9,416 nucleotides of DNA from Roseiarcus sp050015935 (GTDB lineage: Bacteria; Pseudomonadota; Alphaproteobacteria; Rhizobiales; Beijerinckiaceae), in NCBI GenBank assembly GCA_050015935.1, contig JBEKAL010000154.1, positions 1 to 9,416 of the forward strand, given 5' to 3'. The notes under the pieces were generated by a model. That model had not been told where the DNA came from. It was given only the letters and a program-made list of their open reading frames with translations, and did not search any database. Position 1 is the first letter of the stretch, and each line of letters starts with the position of its first letter. Positions 7,003 through 9,416 of this stretch are shown here, piece by piece. Both the position numbers and the translations under genes were made by a program.

Positions 7003-7088
7003 CGCCAATCCTCTTCCGACACGGCGAATAGCCTGGGGCAAAGGCGCCTACGGCGGATATGCATAGATCGTATGATGATGGCGCGCGA

Positions 7089-7307
7089 ATGAATTCATCG
7101 ATCTTCGCTGTCGTTTTGCGCGAGCCGCCCTTCGAGGACGCGTCGCCGCCGGCGACGATCGTCGGGTCGAGCCTACGCGCCGACGATCCGCCGTGGGGCC
7201 GGTTCCGCGCGTTGGTCCGCGAGGCGGCGCAGGAGATCTATCGAGACGAGAGCGCTTCGGCCTTGCCGGCCCGCGAATTTGCCAGGGCGTGGTGGATCGC
7301 GGCGTAG
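7089..7307 (+). CDS. possible small hypothetical protein, antisense to the glgA 3' end
   Basis: An open frame of 72 codons (82 if started at the ATG at 7059) runs divergently from the epimerase gene and overlaps the last 70 bases of glgA on the opposite strand. In the part outside glgA its third codon positions are as GC-rich as real genes here, and the product (for example GRFRALVREAAQEIY) reads like a normal helical protein. Against it: no good ribosome binding site, antisense overlap, short length and no recognised family. It fills most of the 235-bp gap between glgA and the epimerase gene. Confidence 0.25.
   Translation: MNSSIFAVVLREPPFEDASPPATIVGSSLRADDPPWGRFRALVREAAQEIYRDESASALPAREFARAWWIAA
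7141..7157. other. hairpin downstream of glgA
   Basis: CGTCGCC (7141-7147) and GGCGACG (7151-7157) form a perfect 7-bp stem with a 3-base loop, about 80 bp after the glgA stop on the minus strand. It overlaps the palindrome GACGATCGTC (7154-7163). There is no T-run, so a role in ending the glgA transcript is only possible. Confidence 0.3.
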
Positions 7308-8782
7308 CGACGCGCGGAGTCGTCCCAGTCGTACTTGAGCGCCATGGCGGCGCGGCGCAGTTCATTGAGGCGCTTGTTCGAGCCGTAGATTTCAAGTCCG
7401 CGGCGGATCGCGTCGTCGAAGTCCGCGATGTCGGGCCGGTCGAACAGGAACCCCGTCCTTCCGTCGTGGATCGTTTCGCAAAGGCCGCCCGTGCGACGCG
7501 CGATCGGGATGGCGCCGAAACGCTGAGCGTACATCTGGCTCAGGCCGCACGGTTCGAAACGCGACGGCATGAGAACGAAATCGCTGCCCGCGAACAAGGC
7601 GCGCGCTTCCTCCGGATCGAAGCCGATGCGAACGCCGATCGCATCGCGGCGGCGCGACGCGAGCGCGAGGAGTTCGGCCTCCATCTTCGGCTCTCCGCGC
7701 CCCATGACGACGAGCTGCCCGCCGAGATCGGCGATGAGCTCGGCCGCGTCGATGACGAGATCGACGCCCTTTTGATGAACCAGCCGCGACACGAACGAAA
7801 ACAAGGGCGCGCGCCACAGGGACAATCCGAAACTGCCGCGGACATAGTCGGCGTAGCGGCCTTTCCAGCGTTGCGGATCGTAGAGATAGGGGCAATTTCG
7901 GTCTTGTCGCGGATCCCACGATTCGTCGACGCCGTTGACGATGCCGGTCAGGCGGCCTTGGCCGGCGCGCTCGAGCAACACGCCGTCGAGTCCGCAACCG
8001 AATTCCGGGCGCGTGATCTCTTCGGCATAGGTCGCGCTGACGGTGGCGACGTGCGCGGCGTAGTTCAGTCCCGCCTTGAGGAAGGAAATGCGGCCAAAAA
8101 ATTCGACGCCTTGCATCGTGAAGGCATGCGAGGGAATGCCGAGGGCGCTCATTCGCGACGCCTCGAAAAGTCCCTGATGGGCGAGATTGTGGACCGTCAG
8201 CAGCGCCGGCGCGTCAATGGCGTTCCAGGCGAGATAGCCGGCCGCCAGAGCGGTCTGCCAGTCGTTCAGATGCAGGCTGGCGGGTTTCCAATCGCCGTGG
8301 CCGCGCGCGGCCAGTTGCGCGGCCGCCAGACTCAGGCGCGCGAAGCGCACGTCGTTGTCGGGAAAGTCGGCGCCGCGGGCGTCGGCGTAGGGGGAGCCGT
8401 CTCGTTTGAACAGCTCCTCGCACAGCACGACGTAGACGATCAGGCCGTCGTCGAGCCTCGTCATGCCGATCGAGCAGGGGGGGACGGCGCCCGAGCCGGG
8501 CAGGTGCGCGACGACATCGATCGCTCGCGCCCGGTCGAGCACCTGTCGATAGCCGGGCAGCATCACGCGGACGTCGCCATATCGTCTCAGCGCGCGCGGC
8601 AGCGAAGCCGAAACTGCGCCGAGACCGCCGACTTGCACGAAACCGCTCATTTCGGAGGTGACGAACAGCACGCGCTGTCGCAGCGGCGCCAGCGGATAGA
8701 CGCGCGCCGCTTCGCGCTGGCGTGCCGGTCTTGGGGCTGTCGTCGACGCGTTGGCGTCGATGACGGCGGCCGGCTTGATCAT
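7238..8782 (-). CDS. glgA: glycogen synthase GlgA, divergent type (GT5)
   Basis: A 514-residue GT-B glycosyltransferase of family GT5, which elongates alpha-1,4-glucan from ADP-glucose in the cytoplasm. The N-terminal starch-synthase catalytic domain begins at VLFVTSE (38-44), followed by VGGLGAVSASLPRAL (51-65), LPGYRQ (75-80), HLNDWQTALA (171-180), LTVHNLAHQGLF (195-206) and INGVDESWDP-like sequence at 281-291. The C-terminal domain has VSRLVHQKGVDLV (331-343, with R333 and K338), SRFEPCGLSQMYAQRFG (407-423) and TGGL (431-434). The lysine of the usual KTGGL motif is Q50, and the histidine of the usual DWH motif is Q176. The ATG at 8782 fits the family start; the frame stays open upstream to 9160, but that part has no similarity to GlgA. 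A GAGG/GGGAAG site precedes it. No glgB, glgC or glgX is in the window. The clade resembles secondary GlgA copies seen in some proteobacteria (from memory). Confidence 0.94.
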   Translation of the reverse strand: MIKPAAVIDANASTTAPRPARQREAARVYPLAPLRQRVLFVTSEMSGFVQVGGLGAVSASLPRALRRYGDVRVMLPGYRQVLDRARAIDVVAHLPGSGAVPPCSIGMTRLDDGLIVYVVLCEELFKRDGSPYADARGADFPDNDVRFARLSLAAAQLAARGHGDWKPASLHLNDWQTALAAGYLAWNAIDAPALLTVHNLAHQGLFEASRMSALGIPSHAFTMQGVEFFGRISFLKAGLNYAAHVATVSATYAEEITRPEFGCGLDGVLLERAGQGRLTGIVNGVDESWDPRQDRNCPYLYDPQRWKGRYADYVRGSFGLSLWRAPLFSFVSRLVHQKGVDLVIDAAELIADLGGQLVVMGRGEPKMEAELLALASRRRDAIGVRIGFDPEEARALFAGSDFVLMPSRFEPCGLSQMYAQRFGAIPIARRTGGLCETIHDGRTGFLFDRPDIADFDDAIRRGLEIYGSNKRLNELRRAAMALKYDWDDSARRYAAIHHALANSRAGKAEALSSR

Positions 8783-9070
8783 GAACACTTCCCATCCTCG
8801 CTTGGCACTGCCGGGGAACATAGAGCGCAAGCGTAGCGGAATGATTAATTTCGGATGACTCAGGTCTTCGAGCGCGCATTCCGTACGGTATGAGATCCTT
8901 ACCCTGATTCGCGCGGACAGCATAGCCGAGCCGAATTCAGCGACGGCGCTCACGAGGCGGCGCGCGGCGCCGTCGATCCCCGACCTTGGCCGCGGATCCC
9001 CCGACCACGATCCATGTCTCCATGTCGACGGCGTTTTCGGGCGAGTTCCCGATCGCCTCGGCGCGCCCAA
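8783..9070. other. upstream region of glgA, no supported gene
   Basis: About 290 bp. The glgA frame remains open through here, but the encoded sequence is arginine/proline-rich and unlike GlgA, so I treat it as non-coding leader. An AT-rich patch near 8838-8855 on the minus strand could be part of a promoter; I see no convincing -35/-10 pair. Confidence 0.4.
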
Positions 9071-9086
9071 AGGGGCTCGAACCCCC
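9071..9086 (-). other. tRNA T-arm-like hairpin
   Basis: The minus strand reads GGGGGTTCGAGCCCC, matching the T-arm consensus (GG, TTCRA, then CC) and followed by a 3'-acceptor-like TTTGGGCGCG. No matching D-arm, anticodon arm or 5' acceptor was found beside it, so it is not an intact tRNA. It may be a tRNA fragment left by integration, or chance. Confidence 0.25.
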
Positions 9087-9113
9087 GTTTTCGCCGTGAG
9101 TAAAATGGGTAAT

Positions 9114-9130
9114 CCCCGGCTTTGCCGAGG
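9114..9130. repeat. hairpin inside the second repeat terminus
   Basis: CCCCGGC and GCCGAGG pair around TTT with one mismatch. It lies 26 bp from the GCAATCAAT box, about where the element at 2234-2585 has its GGCGTGG/CCACGCC palindrome. Confidence 0.4.
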
Positions 9131-9156
9131 ATATTTGCTTTCGCTGAAATGCCGGC

Positions 9157-9197
9157 GCAATCAATCGTTTGCGAAAATCAGGCGTTCAAGTCGGGTC
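9157..9197. repeat. second, diverged terminus of the 2234-2585 repeat family
   Basis: GCAATCAAT, GTTTGCGAAAA, AGGCGTTC and AAGTCGGGTC follow in the same order as at 2541-2583. The distance from the inner CAAT box to the outer CCCGACTT is 30 bp in both. The opposite end was not found to the left, so this looks like a single terminus or a remnant. Confidence 0.5.
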
Positions 9198-9416
9198 CCA
9201 GAGCCGGATGTCGGTCAGGGCGCCGTCCACGCCATTGCCGTAATGGGCGGCCTGAACCAAAATGCCGCAGCGCGAATAGGAGGAGTCATACGGCTTCCGG
9301 GCGATTGACTCGACGAGGGGGGATTCCGGAGGGGGGATCAGGATGATAGATGGAAGAGCCATGATTCGCAGGAGGCGGACATGGCTCGGGTCGTCGACCA
9401 TCTGAGCGTTGCGGAG
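9186..9416 (-). CDS. possible C-terminal fragment of an unidentified protein (5' end outside window)
   Basis: The minus-strand frame is open from the window edge to a TGA at 9186 (76 codons), with third positions rich in G and C. The product ends GNGVDGALTDIRLWDPT. I do not recognise it, although the GALTDIRLWD tail loosely resembles the last strand of LamG/concanavalin-like jelly-roll domains. Its last three codons and stop (Asp-Pro-Thr-stop) lie within the repeat terminus at 9157-9197, so the original gene may have been cut by that element. It overlaps the proposed transposase start at 9381 in antisense, and the two calls partly exclude each other. Confidence 0.25.
   Translation of the reverse strand, partial: LRNAQMVDDPSHVRLLRIMALPSIILIPPPESPLVESIARKPYDSSYSRCGILVQAAHYGNGVDGALTDIRLWDPT
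9381..9416 (+). CDS. start of an IS630-type transposase / winged-helix protein (3' end outside window)
   Basis: An ATG at 9381 follows an excellent ribosome binding site, AGGAGG with 5 bp spacing, and opens a frame to the window end reading MARVVDHLSVAE. This opening resembles the N-terminus of IS630-like helix-turn-helix transposase proteins common in Hyphomicrobiales (recognised from memory; only 12 residues). If right, the IS left end lies between about 9198 and 9380, but I could not find its terminal repeat without the other end. Confidence 0.45.
   Translation, partial: MARVVDHLSVAE

Noticed and set aside
7193..8836. 547-codon plus-strand frame antisense to glgA
   Set aside because: GC-rich codon bias keeps antisense frames open. 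The minus strand encodes an unmistakable GT5 protein, and the plus product has no family signature.
8783..9160. N-terminal extension of GlgA to 9160
   Set aside because: The frame is open, but the added 126 residues look like non-coding translation and run through a hairpin and a T-arm-like sequence. The family start fits 8782.
1..9416. CRISPR arrays, rRNA or defence islands
   Set aside because: No regularly spaced direct repeats, no rRNA signatures and no toxin-antitoxin, restriction-modification or nuclease motifs were seen on either strand.

Overview
The window is GC-rich, with coding regions strongly biased to G or C at third codon positions. The protein set (ClpA, DUF1614, HIT, COG3146/FemAB-like, DUF29, glycogen synthase) suggests an alphaproteobacterium, most likely of the Hyphomicrobiales. 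A methanotroph or Beijerinckiaceae/Methylocystaceae-type genome would fit, but no marker in the window proves it. No rRNA, complete tRNA or CRISPR array was found.

Layout. (1) 1-1335, rightward: the 3' part of clpA, cut by the window edge. (2) 1336-3228: an accessory-looking segment. It holds an unrecognised 230-aa gene with an AT-rich interior, an AT-richer inverted-repeat element of about 350 bp with no recognisable transposase, and a full-length DUF29 gene. (3) 3374-8782: five leftward genes. In transcription order they are glgA, an extended-SDR epimerase/dehydratase-like protein, a COG3146/FemAB-like acyltransferase, a HIT-family hydrolase and a DUF1614 membrane protein. The FemAB-like and HIT genes are 32 bp apart and look co-transcribed. 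The glgA-epimerase and HIT-DUF1614 gaps exceed 200 bp and contain hairpins, so these probably belong to separate units. (4) 8783-9416: a gene-poor end. It carries a third terminus of the same repeat family as the element in region 2, a tRNA T-arm-like hairpin, an open leftward reading frame, and the first 12 codons of what looks like an IS630-type transposase.

How the genes relate. ClpA unfolds substrates for ClpP. HIT and COG3146 genes are, from memory, common near clpA in alphaproteobacteria, so the 1406-3228 block may be an insertion into an older neighbourhood (inference). glgA stands alone here, without glgB or glgC. It belongs to a divergent GlgA type in which two active-site residues of the E. 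coli enzyme are replaced.

I found no clear new multi-gene system. The most noteworthy signals are the inverted-repeat element at 2234-2585 with a related terminus 6.6 kb away, the orphan gene beside it, and the GlgA active-site substitutions.
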